In this document: positions 1-6,721 of the stretch, in pieces
Layout: each line of letters opens with the position of its first letter
Numbering within the stretch: the stretch's first letter is position 1
Source: an uncultured Eubacteriaceae bacterium
Lineage (GTDB): Bacteria > Bacillota > Clostridia > Lachnospirales > CAG-274
Direction: 5' to 3'
DNA: 7,202 nucleotides
Assembly: GCA_947565475.1 (NCBI GenBank)
Contig: CANOGI010000112.1
Span: forward strand, 1-7,202
The notes under the pieces: generated by a model
Told to the model about the DNA's origin: nothing
Databases searched by the model: none
What the model saw: only the letters and a program-made list of their open reading frames with translations
Made by a program: the position numbers and the translations under genes

Positions 1-1
1 A

Positions 2-2095
2 ATTAACAATGATTGTATGGCTTCTCATGATATAACTTATGTTGGCATTATTCAAACAGCCAGAGCCAGCGGGCTTGATAAATTTCCGATACCATATGTG
101 CTCACAAACTGTCATAACAGTCTTTGCGCCGTAGGCGGGACGATTAATGAGGATGACCATATGTTTGGACTTTCAGCCTGTAAAAAATACGGTGGGATTT
201 ACGTTCCGGCTCATCAAGCGGTTATTCATCAGTTTATGCGTGAGATGATGAGCGGATGCGGCAAAATGATTTTAGGTTCTGACAGCCACACAAGATACGG
301 AGCTTTGGGCACCATGGCTATTGGAGAGGGCGGGGGAGAGCTCGCCAAACAGCTTCTTGGAAAAACTTATGATGTAAAGTGTCCCGATGTTATCGGGGTT
401 TATCTTACGGGAAAACCTCAAAAGGGCGTAGGCCCTCAGGACATTGCTCTCGCCATTATAGGCGCTGTTTTTGAGAACGGATATGTGAAAAATAAGGTTA
501 TGGAATTTATCGGTGACGGAATCTCAAATCTTGATGTTGAGTTTAGAAACGGAATAGACGTTATGACCACGGAGACGACTTGTCTTTCTTCTATTTGGAG
601 AACTGACAGCAAGGTTTATGAATATTATGAGGCTCATGGAAGAGGAGCCGATTTTAAAGAGCTTAATCCTGGAAAAGCGGTTTATTATAACGGCATTGTT
701 TATGTTGATATGTCAAAAGTTAAACCTATGATTGCCATGCCTTTTCATCCAAGCAATACGTATACTATTGACGAGCTTAACGAGAATCTTTTGGATATTC
801 TCGATGACGTTGAGAAAAAAGCCGCTAAACAAATTGACAATCCCAATATAAAATTAAACTTAAAAGAAAAAGTCAAAGACGGCCGTCTTTATGTTGACCA
901 AGGTGTTATCGCCGGATGCGCGGGTGGAACTTTTGACAATATAAGCGACGCCGCAGATATTCTCTCAGGGCATTCTATTGGGGCGGATGAGTTCGCTTTA
1001 AGTGTTTATCCGTCAAGCCAGCCCACATTTATGAGTCTTGTGGAAAACGGCTCTATAGCCAAGCTTATGGCGGCGGGCACCACTGTTCGATCAGCTTTCT
1101 GCGGGCCTTGTTTTGGAGCGGGCGACGTTCCGTCAAACAACGGTCTGAGTATTAGACATTCCACGAGAAATTTCCCCAACAGGGAAGGGTCTAAGCCAGG
1201 CAACGGACAGATTGCCTCAGTCGCTCTGACAGACGCCCGCTCTATCGCGGCGACGGCTCTTAACAAGGGATTTTTAACTCCGGCTACGGATATTGACATA
1301 AACTTTACAAAGCCTAAATATTATTTTAATAAATCTATTTATGAAAATAGAGTTTATAACGGGTTTGGCAAAGAGGACAGTTCGGTTTCACTTAAATTTG
1401 GCCCCAATATTACAGACTGGCCGGATATGAGCTGTCTTACTAAAAATCTTATTTTACAAATTGTATCAGTTATAACGGACCCTGTTACTACAACGGACGA
1501 GCTTATTCCATCGGGAGAGACAAGTTCTTATCGCTCAAATCCTTTGGGGCTCGCTGAGTTTACACTTTCGAGAAAAGACCCCGCTTATGTTGGCAGGGCT
1601 AAAGAAATTCAGCTTTCGGAGAAAGCGAGAATAAACGGAGCCTGTCCTCTTGAGACAAATGAGAAGCTTAAAGGTGCCGTTGATATTATAAAAAATAGTT
1701 TTAGCGATATGAGTGTTAGGGAAACAGGTATCGGAAGCGCTATTTACGCCGTTAAACCGGGAGACGGTTCGGCAAGGGAACAGGCCGCGAGCTGTCAGAA
1801 AGTTTTAGGAGGATGGGCGAATTTCGCCAAAGAATACGCCACAAAAAGATACCGTTCAAATCTCATTAATTGGGGAATGCTTCCATTTATACTTGACGGG
1901 GAAATTCCTTTTGAAAACGGTGATTTTGTCTATATCCCTGATATTGTACAGGCCGTTAAAGACAAAAAATCCGAAATAAAAGCTTATGTGGTTAAAGATA
2001 CTCTTAAAGAATTTACTGTTACTCTCGCGGATTTAACTGACGATGAAAGAAAAATTATCCTCGCCGGTTGTCTTATTAATTTTTATAAACACTAA
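2..2095 (+). CDS. Aconitase-superfamily hydratase, YbhJ type (5' end outside window)
   Basis: This is a probable 4Fe-4S hydro-lyase of the aconitase superfamily, cytoplasmic, substrate unknown. The reading frame is open to the window edge (residues INNDC precede the first Met at base 17) and no ribosome site precedes that Met. As I remember them, YbhJ-type proteins have some 50 or more residues before this point, so I treat the start as missing. Numbering from the Met at 17: the SDSHT motif is at 88-92 (H91); the three cluster ligands are C301 and C362-G-P-C365; the substrate arginines of aconitase match R384 and R389 in RNFPNR; the C-terminal swivel domain carries GDGSARE at 582-588 and RSNL at 613-616. 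Aconitase has two serines in its GSSRE motif, with the first as catalytic base. Here the first is kept (S585) and the second is Ala. The overall pattern fits YbhJ-like hydratases better than aconitase or LeuC, but the reaction is not established. No clear terminator follows directly. Confidence 0.85.
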   Translation: MNNDCMASHDITYVGIIQTARASGLDKFPIPYVLTNCHNSLCAVGGTINEDDHMFGLSACKKYGGIYVPAHQAVIHQFMREMMSGCGKMILGSDSHTRYGALGTMAIGEGGGELAKQLLGKTYDVKCPDVIGVYLTGKPQKGVGPQDIALAIIGAVFENGYVKNKVMEFIGDGISNLDVEFRNGIDVMTTETTCLSSIWRTDSKVYEYYEAHGRGADFKELNPGKAVYYNGIVYVDMSKVKPMIAMPFHPSNTYTIDELNENLLDILDDVEKKAAKQIDNPNIKLNLKEKVKDGRLYVDQGVIAGCAGGTFDNISDAADILSGHSIGADEFALSVYPSSQPTFMSLVENGSIAKLMAAGTTVRSAFCGPCFGAGDVPSNNGLSIRHSTRNFPNREGSKPGNGQIASVALTDARSIAATALNKGFLTPATDIDINFTKPKYYFNKSIYENRVYNGFGKEDSSVSLKFGPNITDWPDMSCLTKNLILQIVSVITDPVTTTDELIPSGETSSYRSNPLGLAEFTLSRKDPAYVGRAKEIQLSEKARINGACPLETNEKLKGAVDIIKNSFSDMSVRETGIGSAIYAVKPGDGSAREQAASCQKVLGGWANFAKEYATKRYRSNLINWGMLPFILDGEIPFENGDFVYIPDIVQAVKDKKSEIKAYVVKDTLKEFTVTLADLTDDERKIILAGCLINFYKH

Positions 2096-2133
2096 AGAAT
2101 AAAGTATCAATTAAGAGCCGTTGATAAATAACT

Positions 2134-2163
2134 TTTAGACCCTCTGATGATAAATTATATAAG
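2134..2163 (+). promoter_or_regulatory. Possible sigma-A promoter for the candidate RNA
   Basis: A TTTAGA box at 2134-2139 and a TATAAG box at 2158-2163 are separated by 18 bases, matching 4/6 and 5/6 of the housekeeping consensus. It would start transcription near 2170, just ahead of the hairpin cluster. In such AT-rich DNA matches of this quality occur by chance, so this is a weak call. Confidence 0.25.
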
Positions 2164-2210
2164 ACAAGCAAGAAGGAGAGTATTGTTCTCTTGATTTTAT
2201 GACAGATTAA

Positions 2211-2430
2211 GGGGTTGTTTTTATCCATAAAATGGGAAAGTTGTTTTTTAACCGACAGAGTAAGTCCCCTGCTTTTTAAGCTGGGGATACTTACTCTTGT
2301 ATTCAGGGAAAGCGCGAGTTTACTATGAATACAAAGGCAAATACTTTTGCTGTGGGTTACGGGAATTTTTGCTATACAAAAATTCGAGTAGTATTGACCG
2401 GTTCTTTATATTTTATGAAAGAACTTTTGT
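2211..2430 (+). ncRNA. Candidate structured RNA, family not recognised
   Basis: Nearly every base from 2258 to 2424 can be placed in successive hairpins. H1 pairs 2258-2269 with 2283-2296: GAGTAAGT with ACTTACTC, then CCCC with GGGG past an AT bulge, then GCTT with AAGC. H2 pairs TTGTATTCA (2297-2305) with TGAATACAA (2326-2334) and abuts H1. H3 pairs GCAAA with TTTGC (2337-2350). H4 pairs GAATTTTTG (2363-2371) with CAAAAATTC (2377-2385) and extends by TAC/GTA. H5 pairs GTTCTTT with AAAGAAC (2401-2424) and is followed by TTTTGTTT. AACCG (2250-2254) could pair with CGGTT (2399-2403) to close a multibranch loop. TACTA in the H2 loop (2321-2325) could pair with TAGTA (2389-2393). No open reading frame or riboswitch class I know fits. 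It could be a stand-alone RNA or a long leader of the transporter operon; the T-tract after H5 favours the former. Confidence 0.42.
2401..2430 (+). terminator. Possible intrinsic terminator of the candidate RNA
   Basis: The stem GTTCTTT (2401-2407) with AAAGAAC (2418-2424) has a 10-base loop and is followed by TTTTGT. The stem is AT-rich and so weak. An all-AT stem (AAAATTTA at 2433-2440 with TAAATTTT at 2444-2451) and a T-run at 2458-2464 follow and may add to stopping. It would separate the RNA from the transporter operon. Confidence 0.3.
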
Positions 2431-2519
2431 TTAAAATTTATAATAAATTTTCTTTAATTTTTTTAGAAGTATATTTTTTGGTTATTGTGAAAAATTAATA
2501 AAATTTTTTAAAAAAAATC

Positions 2520-2548
2520 TTTTAATTGCCATAAATTTATGGTATAAT
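2520..2548 (+). promoter_or_regulatory. Extended -10 promoter upstream of the transporter operon
   Basis: A perfect TATAAT at 2543-2548 is preceded by TGG (2540-2542), giving an extended -10 element (TGN then TATAAT). The -35 region near 2520-2525 (TTTTAA) is poor, as is usual for extended -10 promoters. It would start an mRNA near 2555, about 290 bases before the lipoprotein gene, giving a long leader. Palindromes lie in the spacer and just after the expected start. Confidence 0.5.
2529..2542. promoter_or_regulatory. Palindrome in promoter spacer, candidate operator
   Basis: CCATAAATTTATGG is a perfect 14-base palindrome that ends directly against the -10 box. A dimeric regulator bound here would block polymerase. 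It shares the core ATAAATTT with the palindrome at 2561-2573. No specific regulator family is recognised. Confidence 0.4.
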
Positions 2549-2560
2549 GAATTGAAAGAC

Positions 2561-2573
2561 GATAAATTTTATC
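2561..2573. promoter_or_regulatory. Second palindrome after the promoter, candidate operator
   Basis: GATAAA and TTTATC flank a single T, forming a 13-base palindrome a few bases past the expected transcription start. Its centre lies about 31.5 bases (three helical turns) from that of the spacer palindrome, so the two could be bound on one face of the DNA. AT-rich palindromes arise easily by chance. Confidence 0.33.
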
Positions 2574-2583
2574 AAAATCGTAA

Positions 2584-2611
2584 TTTTCACAAAAATATTT
2601 TTCACAAAAAT
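2584..2611. repeat. Tandem 13-base direct repeat
   Basis: TTTTCACAAAAAT occurs at 2584-2596 and again at 2599-2611, a 15-base period, in the leader region of the transporter operon. It may be a binding site for a regulator that recognises direct repeats, or simple slippage in AT-rich DNA. A CCGC/GCGG stem followed by TTTTT (2625-2654) lies just downstream and is too weak to call a terminator. Confidence 0.4.
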
Positions 2612-2670
2612 TTTTTCTTATATTCCGCTTTGAATAGGGGGTATGGCGGTTTTTACAAATGTTATTTATT

Positions 2671-2691
2671 AAGTAACCAAAACTGTTACTT
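2671..2691. promoter_or_regulatory. Inverted repeat AAGTAAC/GTTACTT
   Basis: AAGTAAC (2671-2677) and GTTACTT (2685-2691) are perfect inverted copies around a 7-base gap. GTTACTT recurs at 2739-2745. The right arm touches the -35 box of the second possible promoter. It could be an operator or an RNA hairpin in the leader. Confidence 0.33.
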
Positions 2692-2718
2692 TACAAATTA
2701 AACAAAAAAATGTATTCT
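2690..2718 (+). promoter_or_regulatory. Second possible promoter for the transporter operon
   Basis: TTTACA (2690-2695) and TATTCT (2713-2718) are separated by 17 bases and match 5/6 and 4/6 of the sigma-A consensus. It would start transcription near 2725, giving a leader of about 120 bases, more usual than that from the promoter at 2543. Confidence 0.3.
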
Positions 2719-2791
2719 ATTATTAGGATTATACAAAAGTTACTTTTGTTAAAGGTTTTATTCACGTGAATTATACAATATTCCTAATAGT
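2719..2791. promoter_or_regulatory. Nested inverted repeats in the operon leader
   Basis: TATTAGGA (2721-2728) pairs with TCCTAATA (2782-2789), extendable to 10 pairs with one wobble. Inside it are ACAAAAG (2733-2739) with CTTTTGT (2743-2749) around TTA, and a perfect 12-base palindrome ATTCACGTGAAT (2760-2771). As RNA this makes a two-armed structure upstream of the ribosome site; as DNA the palindromes could be operators. A 10-base word, AAAGGTTTTA, occurs at 2751-2760 and 2807-2816. Confidence 0.37.
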
Positions 2792-2830
2792 GGGGTAAAA
2801 CAATTCAAAGGTTTTAAAAATAATTATATA

Positions 2831-2836
2831 AGGAGG
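2831..2836 (+). promoter_or_regulatory. Ribosome binding site of the lipoprotein gene
   Basis: A full consensus AGGAGG lies 10 bases before the ATG at 2847. This is the strongest ribosome site in the window and fits the high protein level normally needed for a transporter's binding protein. Confidence 0.85.
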
Positions 2837-2846
2837 AATTATATTC

Positions 2847-4568
2847 ATGAAAAAGAATTTTGCGGCCAGAGCGGCGACTTTAACAGTGGCGTTGTCTGTT
2901 ATCGCAGGTTTGACGGCTTGCGGAGAAGGAAGAGAGCTTAATCCAAATGTATATGAAAACAAAAATCAATATGTTAAATACGCGGAAGACGGCACGCTTT
3001 TAGAAATTCAAAAGCCTGATAAAATTAAACTTGTAACAGACACAAACCTTACCGTTGAGAACGGACAGGAAAAATTCAGAGATGAATATGTAAGGCTTAC
3101 CGGCATTGACCTTGACCTTGAGCAGCCAGCTCATAATCAGTATTATGAAAAAATAAACCTTTCTTTCGCCGGCGGTGAAATGCCCGACATTATGGAGGTT
3201 GGAAACACTTATTATCCAAACTACGCTAATTACGGAGCTTTATTCGACATGACGGAGATTTGGGAAGAATCAGACCTTAAAAACGGCAGGCTGAAAGATT
3301 GGAACGGCGACGTTGTTACTATTAATGAGAAATATGTTGACGCCTTAAAAATTACTTCTGATAAAAATAAAGACGGTATAATTACAGAGGACGAGAAAAA
3401 CAGATTATACGGATTTCCTATGGCAAGAGGAAACGGCACCGTGACTTATGTAAGAGGTGATTGGCTTAAAGAACTTGGAGAAGCTAACAAGTTAGGCTAT
3501 AATCATAAAAATGACGCTCCTACATATAAAGGAAAAGCTATTGATTTTGATGAGGGCTTTATAGAAGAATTCGGCGAGTATATGGAATACATGCCGCGAA
3601 ATTACGACGAGTTTTTATCAATGCTCAGAGCTTTCAAGAGCAAGAGAGCGGATATTATCCCAATTACGGCGGCGGGTCTTATTAACTCGGAGGCTCCTTA
3701 TGATATTTATTTAAGAGAGTTTTATCAAGACGCCAGACCAGATTTCTATATGCCGGAGGGAAGCGATAAATATGTAGACGGAATGAGCGAGCCTAAAATG
3801 ATTGACGCTCTTCAGAGAATGCGTGACGCTTTCAAGGAAGGTCTTATGGACAGGGAAATTATTACAAACAAAACTTCCACATCGCGTAATAAATTTTATG
3901 AGGATAAAGTGGGATGTTTTAATTATTGGTCAGGTATGTGGTGTAAAACCCTTAATCAAGATTTACAGAAGAAAAACGCCGACGGCGTGGCTGTTCCAAT
4001 GCCTCCATTAGCGGAGACAGAATATATTGAGCGTCCCCCGACGGCTTTGGCTATTACCACAGCGGCCCAAAACCCATGGGGAGTTTATAAATGGATTTGC
4101 GAGTTCTCTCATGACGGCAACGACGGTCAAATGCTTTTCTCACGAGGAGTAGAGGGAGAAGTCATTAAAGACGGAGACAAAGTAAAAGAAATCACAGGCC
4201 ATTATAAGTGGATAGAGGAGAAAAAGAGCGCCGAGGCCCTTACTCCTATGGCGAGTCCCGATAGTAAAGACCTTGTTCAAAAAGGCTGGATTTCTCCTGA
4301 GTTGTCTATTAACTCTTTCCCAGATCCTATTTACATTGAAGATAAAATTACGTCTTCTCTTGATATGTTCGCTAAAACATCAAGAGTAAATCCTGTACCT
4401 AAAATGACTCTTAACATTGCCGACGCTATGACTGAAATCTCAACCATAAGAGAAGAGGTTATCGCCAAAGTAGTTAAAGGAGAGAAGAGCCCGCAGGAAG
4501 GTGTCAAGGAGTATGAAACGAGAGCGTCACGTGAAATCGCGACAATGATGAAAGAGCTTAACGGATAA
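2847..4568 (+). CDS. Sugar ABC transporter solute-binding lipoprotein, LplA/YtcQ type
   Basis: This is an extracellular solute-binding protein of a carbohydrate ABC importer, anchored as a lipoprotein on the outer face of the membrane. Residues 1-25 are a lipoprotein signal: positive start (MKK, R8), hydrophobic stretch, then lipobox LTAC with C25 as the lipidated cysteine. GGEMPDI (109-115) is typical of family 1 sugar-binding proteins. At 573 residues it is longer than a maltose-type protein (about 400) and fits the large LplA/YtcQ/AlgQ group. An EF-hand-like loop, DKNKDGIITEDE, is at 172-183, with D172, N174, D176 and E183 at calcium-ligand positions; from memory, alginate-binding AlgQ1/AlgQ2 have a comparable calcium site. 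It is first in an operon with two permeases. The substrate cannot be read from sequence; the esterase downstream suggests a pectin-derived oligosaccharide. Confidence 0.88.
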   Translation: MKKNFAARAATLTVALSVIAGLTACGEGRELNPNVYENKNQYVKYAEDGTLLEIQKPDKIKLVTDTNLTVENGQEKFRDEYVRLTGIDLDLEQPAHNQYYEKINLSFAGGEMPDIMEVGNTYYPNYANYGALFDMTEIWEESDLKNGRLKDWNGDVVTINEKYVDALKITSDKNKDGIITEDEKNRLYGFPMARGNGTVTYVRGDWLKELGEANKLGYNHKNDAPTYKGKAIDFDEGFIEEFGEYMEYMPRNYDEFLSMLRAFKSKRADIIPITAAGLINSEAPYDIYLREFYQDARPDFYMPEGSDKYVDGMSEPKMIDALQRMRDAFKEGLMDREIITNKTSTSRNKFYEDKVGCFNYWSGMWCKTLNQDLQKKNADGVAVPMPPLAETEYIERPPTALAITTAAQNPWGVYKWICEFSHDGNDGQMLFSRGVEGEVIKDGDKVKEITGHYKWIEEKKSAEALTPMASPDSKDLVQKGWISPELSINSFPDPIYIEDKITSSLDMFAKTSRVNPVPKMTLNIADAMTEISTIREEVIAKVVKGEKSPQEGVKEYETRASREIATMMKELNG

Positions 4569-4627
4569 TCGCAGGGAAGAGTAATTTATAAAAAAATAAA
4601 TCTGTTTATACTTAATTAACTTTTATG

Positions 4628-4633
4628 AAAGGG
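4628..4633 (+). promoter_or_regulatory. Ribosome binding site deciding the GTG start of permease 1
   Basis: AAAGGG ends 9 bases before the GTG at 4643. No in-frame ATG lies nearby, so GTG is the likely start. The 74-base gap from the lipoprotein gene is AT-rich and has only a weak ATTTAT/ATAAAT fold (about 4584-4602), not a convincing terminator, although a partial stop here would explain more binding protein than permease. Confidence 0.6.
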
Positions 4634-4642
4634 TGATTTTTT

Positions 4643-5605
4643 GTGGCGAGTACAACAAAATCTGTTAGACCAACGGAGCAACTCGGCAGATTGCAGAGCA
4701 AAAACAAAAAAAGAGGCATAGGCGGAAGAATTAAAAGATACGCTAACTTCTATGTTATGTTTATTCCGGTTTTGGTCATATTGTTTTTATTCTATTATTT
4801 ACCAATGTACGGTATTAAATACGCTTTTACAGAATTTACACCGTTTGGTGAAGCGACTTGGATAGGACTTGACAACTTTACAAAGCTTTTTGAGGCGCAG
4901 CGATTTTGGAACGCTTTTAACAATACGTTATTTCTTAGTATAATAAACCTTGTTTTATCAATGGTATTTTCTGTTGGTATAGCGCTTTTGATGAATGAAA
5001 TCGGAAGATTGTTTATTAAAAAGGTTGTTCAGACCGTTATTTATCTTCCACATTTCCTTTCATGGGTTGTTGTCGCCGGTATTTTTACTATTATCTTGTC
5101 TCAGGAAACAGGTGTTGTCAACCTTATTCTTGAGAAAATGGGCTTTGACAGAATTGACTTCCTTACCAACGAGGGTTGGTGGCGTTCTATATTCTTCTTC
5201 ATCAACAGATGGAAAGAGACAGGATGGGGAACAATTATATTTATCGCGGCGTTATCAGGTATAAGCCCCGACCTTTATGAGGCCGCTGAGATTGACGGCG
5301 CCGGAAGACTTAAACAAACTTGGTACATAACTATTCCAAGCCTTATGAATACTATTTTAGTTGTGTTTATATTAAACCTTGCTAAAATTATGAATATCTT
5401 TGAATCTGTATTCGTGCTTTACAATGCGTCAGTATACAATGTAGCCGACGTTATTCAGACTTATACTTACCGTGTAGGTATGCAGGGTACATTCAACTAT
5501 GGTTATTCTACCGCCGTAGGTTTGTTTAAATCTGTTGTCGCTCTTGTATTGGTTGGTTTCTCTAACATTATGAGCAGTAAAGTAACCGGTAAAGGCATTG
5601 TGTAG
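4643..5605 (+). CDS. Sugar ABC transporter permease, LplB/YteP type
   Basis: This is one of two inner-membrane subunits forming the translocation channel of the importer. The 320-residue protein has a basic cytoplasmic N-terminus (about 1-32) and six likely membrane segments near 36-56, 93-118, 130-153, 185-207, 236-256 and 286-310. The EAA loop that contacts the ATPase is clear at 213-219 (EAAEIDG), followed by ITIP at 229-232, the hallmark of MetI-like (BPD_transp_1) permeases. Length and motifs fit the LplB group. It starts with GTG and is followed after 8 bases by the second permease, so the two are surely co-transcribed. No ATPase gene lies in the operon; related systems such as B. subtilis YtcQ-YteP-YtcP use a shared MsmX-type ATPase encoded elsewhere. 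Confidence 0.92.
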   Translation: MASTTKSVRPTEQLGRLQSKNKKRGIGGRIKRYANFYVMFIPVLVILFLFYYLPMYGIKYAFTEFTPFGEATWIGLDNFTKLFEAQRFWNAFNNTLFLSIINLVLSMVFSVGIALLMNEIGRLFIKKVVQTVIYLPHFLSWVVVAGIFTIILSQETGVVNLILEKMGFDRIDFLTNEGWWRSIFFFINRWKETGWGTIIFIAALSGISPDLYEAAEIDGAGRLKQTWYITIPSLMNTILVVFILNLAKIMNIFESVFVLYNASVYNVADVIQTYTYRVGMQGTFNYGYSTAVGLFKSVVALVLVGFSNIMSSKVTGKGIV

Positions 5606-5612
5606 AGAGGAG
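5606..5612 (+). promoter_or_regulatory. Ribosome binding site of permease 2, start ambiguous
   Basis: AGAGGAG lies in the 8-base gap after permease 1. It ends only 1 base before the GTG at 5614 but 13 bases before an in-frame ATG at 5626. The first is tight and the second loose, so either may be used. The ATG would give a protein beginning MKKKFSF, four residues shorter. Confidence 0.55.
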
Positions 5613-5613
5613 T

Positions 5614-6498
5614 GTGGCTGATAATATGAAAAAGAAGTTTAGTTTCAGCAAAGGATATAGAGGAAGAACTATATTTAGTATTTTTAACTTTATATTTTTA
5701 GCGATTATAATGATAGCGATGTTAATTCCTATTTGGAAAGTATGTGTGGATTCTGTTTCAAGAGAGGTTTCATCAACGGATATTTCTCTTTGGCCTCAGG
5801 TATTCACTCTTGAAGCTTATAAAATTATCTTTACTAAAAAAGCTTTGTTTAACCCATTTTGGGTATCAATTTACACTACGGCTATAGGTACGTTTTTAGG
5901 TTTGTTAATTTCAACAATCGGCGCTTACATACTTATTCAGAGAGATATGCCAGGCGTTAAAATATTCAGCTGGTTATTTATGTTTACTATGATATTTAAC
6001 GGCGGTTTGGTGCCAACATTCCTCGTTATCGTAGGTTTGGGACTGTATGATACGGTCTGGGCCGTTATATTTACATTAGGTATGAACGTATACAATCTTG
6101 TACTTATGCGAAGTTTCTTTGAACAGCTACCCGTAAGTTTATTTGAGGCGGCGGAAATAGATGGATGTTCACCATTTGGTATATTTATTAAAATTGTGCT
6201 TCCTTTATCAAAACCAGCTCTTGCCTCAATCGGTTTGTTCTTTGCCGTTGCGTACTGGAGCGAGTATTTCCACTATGTATTGTATGTAACCGATCCTGAT
6301 AAACTTAATTTCCAGGTTAAACTCAGGGAGTTGGTTCTTACTGACGAGCCTATCCCGGAGGCTAAAGATGCGGGTCTTATGTCAGAGACAATGAAGAACG
6401 CGGCTATTATTGTAAACATTCTTCCATTTGCTATTATATACCCGTTCTGTCAGAAATATTTTGTTACAGGTGTTACTTTAGGAGCGGTAAAAGAATAA
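5614..6498 (+). CDS. Sugar ABC transporter permease, YtcP/LplC type
   Basis: This is the second channel subunit of the importer and the expected partner of the LplB-type permease just upstream. Its 294 residues hold six likely membrane segments near 20-42, 82-107, 116-140, 146-166, 202-224 and 262-282. The ATPase-contacting EAA loop is EAAEIDG at 178-184, followed by IVLPLSKPAL (194-203). The C-terminus GVTLGAVKE matches the conserved tail of the YtcP group as I remember it. The start is either the GTG used here or the ATG at 5626; the membrane part is unaffected. It is the last gene of the operon: a strong terminator lies about 110 bases downstream. The protein looks complete and ordinary for its family. 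Confidence 0.92.
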   Translation: MADNMKKKFSFSKGYRGRTIFSIFNFIFLAIIMIAMLIPIWKVCVDSVSREVSSTDISLWPQVFTLEAYKIIFTKKALFNPFWVSIYTTAIGTFLGLLISTIGAYILIQRDMPGVKIFSWLFMFTMIFNGGLVPTFLVIVGLGLYDTVWAVIFTLGMNVYNLVLMRSFFEQLPVSLFEAAEIDGCSPFGIFIKIVLPLSKPALASIGLFFAVAYWSEYFHYVLYVTDPDKLNFQVKLRELVLTDEPIPEAKDAGLMSETMKNAAIIVNILPFAIIYPFCQKYFVTGVTLGAVKE

Positions 6499-6550
6499 TA
6501 AGCTTAGGAAATATTAATTTTTTATAAGCGGTGACTGGATTACTGTCAGC

Positions 6551-6564
6551 GTTAAGCGTTATCA
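6551..6564. promoter_or_regulatory. Weak catabolite-repression (cre-like) box
   Basis: GTTAAGCGTTATCA matches 12 of 14 positions of the CcpA consensus TGWAANCGNTNWCA, missing only the first two. A short direct repeat, AGCGTTA (6549-6561), overlaps it. It lies between the permease stop and the terminator, an unusual place for repression of the esterase gene, so chance is a real possibility. Confidence 0.2.
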
Positions 6565-6608
6565 TATATTCAGGGAATTTTAATTACTGAGTATATAATT
6601 AAAAATTT

Positions 6609-6639
6609 AAGGGGGTCCGTATTTTGGATCCCCTTTTTT
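6609..6639 (+). terminator. Intrinsic terminator of the transporter operon
   Basis: GGGGGTCC (6611-6618) pairs with GGATCCCC (6626-6633) over 8 base pairs including one G-T, around a 7-base loop, and is followed by six T's. AA before and TT after extend the stem. This is the clearest terminator in the window. It ends the transporter mRNA and implies that the esterase gene has its own promoter. The A-rich left flank means it might also work on the other strand. Confidence 0.88.
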
Positions 6640-6721
6640 AAAAAGTCTGCTATACATTAAAATAATAAACAAAATTTTTGAGAATTATTTATAAATTGTC
6701 GTTATACTAATTTTTACTACA

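Noticed and set aside
1006..1299. 97-residue open frame on the - strand inside the hydratase gene
   Set aside because: It lies wholly within a well-supported gene with conserved catalytic motifs on the + strand, and its product shows no recognisable features.
2297..2390. Hairpins read as a c-di-GMP or T-box riboswitch
   Set aside because: GGCAAA occurs, but the other conserved c-di-GMP elements are missing, and there is no T-box sequence or synthetase gene downstream.
2771..2962. 63-residue open frame on the - strand across the lipoprotein start
   Set aside because: It overlaps the ribosome site and signal peptide of the lipoprotein; its hydrophobic look is an antisense effect.
3360..3395. 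Calcium loop read as a dockerin module
   Set aside because: Only one loop is present and it is buried in a binding-protein domain, whereas a dockerin has two repeats in a separate, usually terminal, module.
3802..4011. 69-residue + frame inside the lipoprotein gene
   Set aside because: Out-of-frame shadow within the lipoprotein gene, with no recognisable product.
4995..5264. 89-residue + frame inside permease 1
   Set aside because: Out-of-frame shadow of membrane-segment codons; the permease frame carries the EAA loop and is certain.
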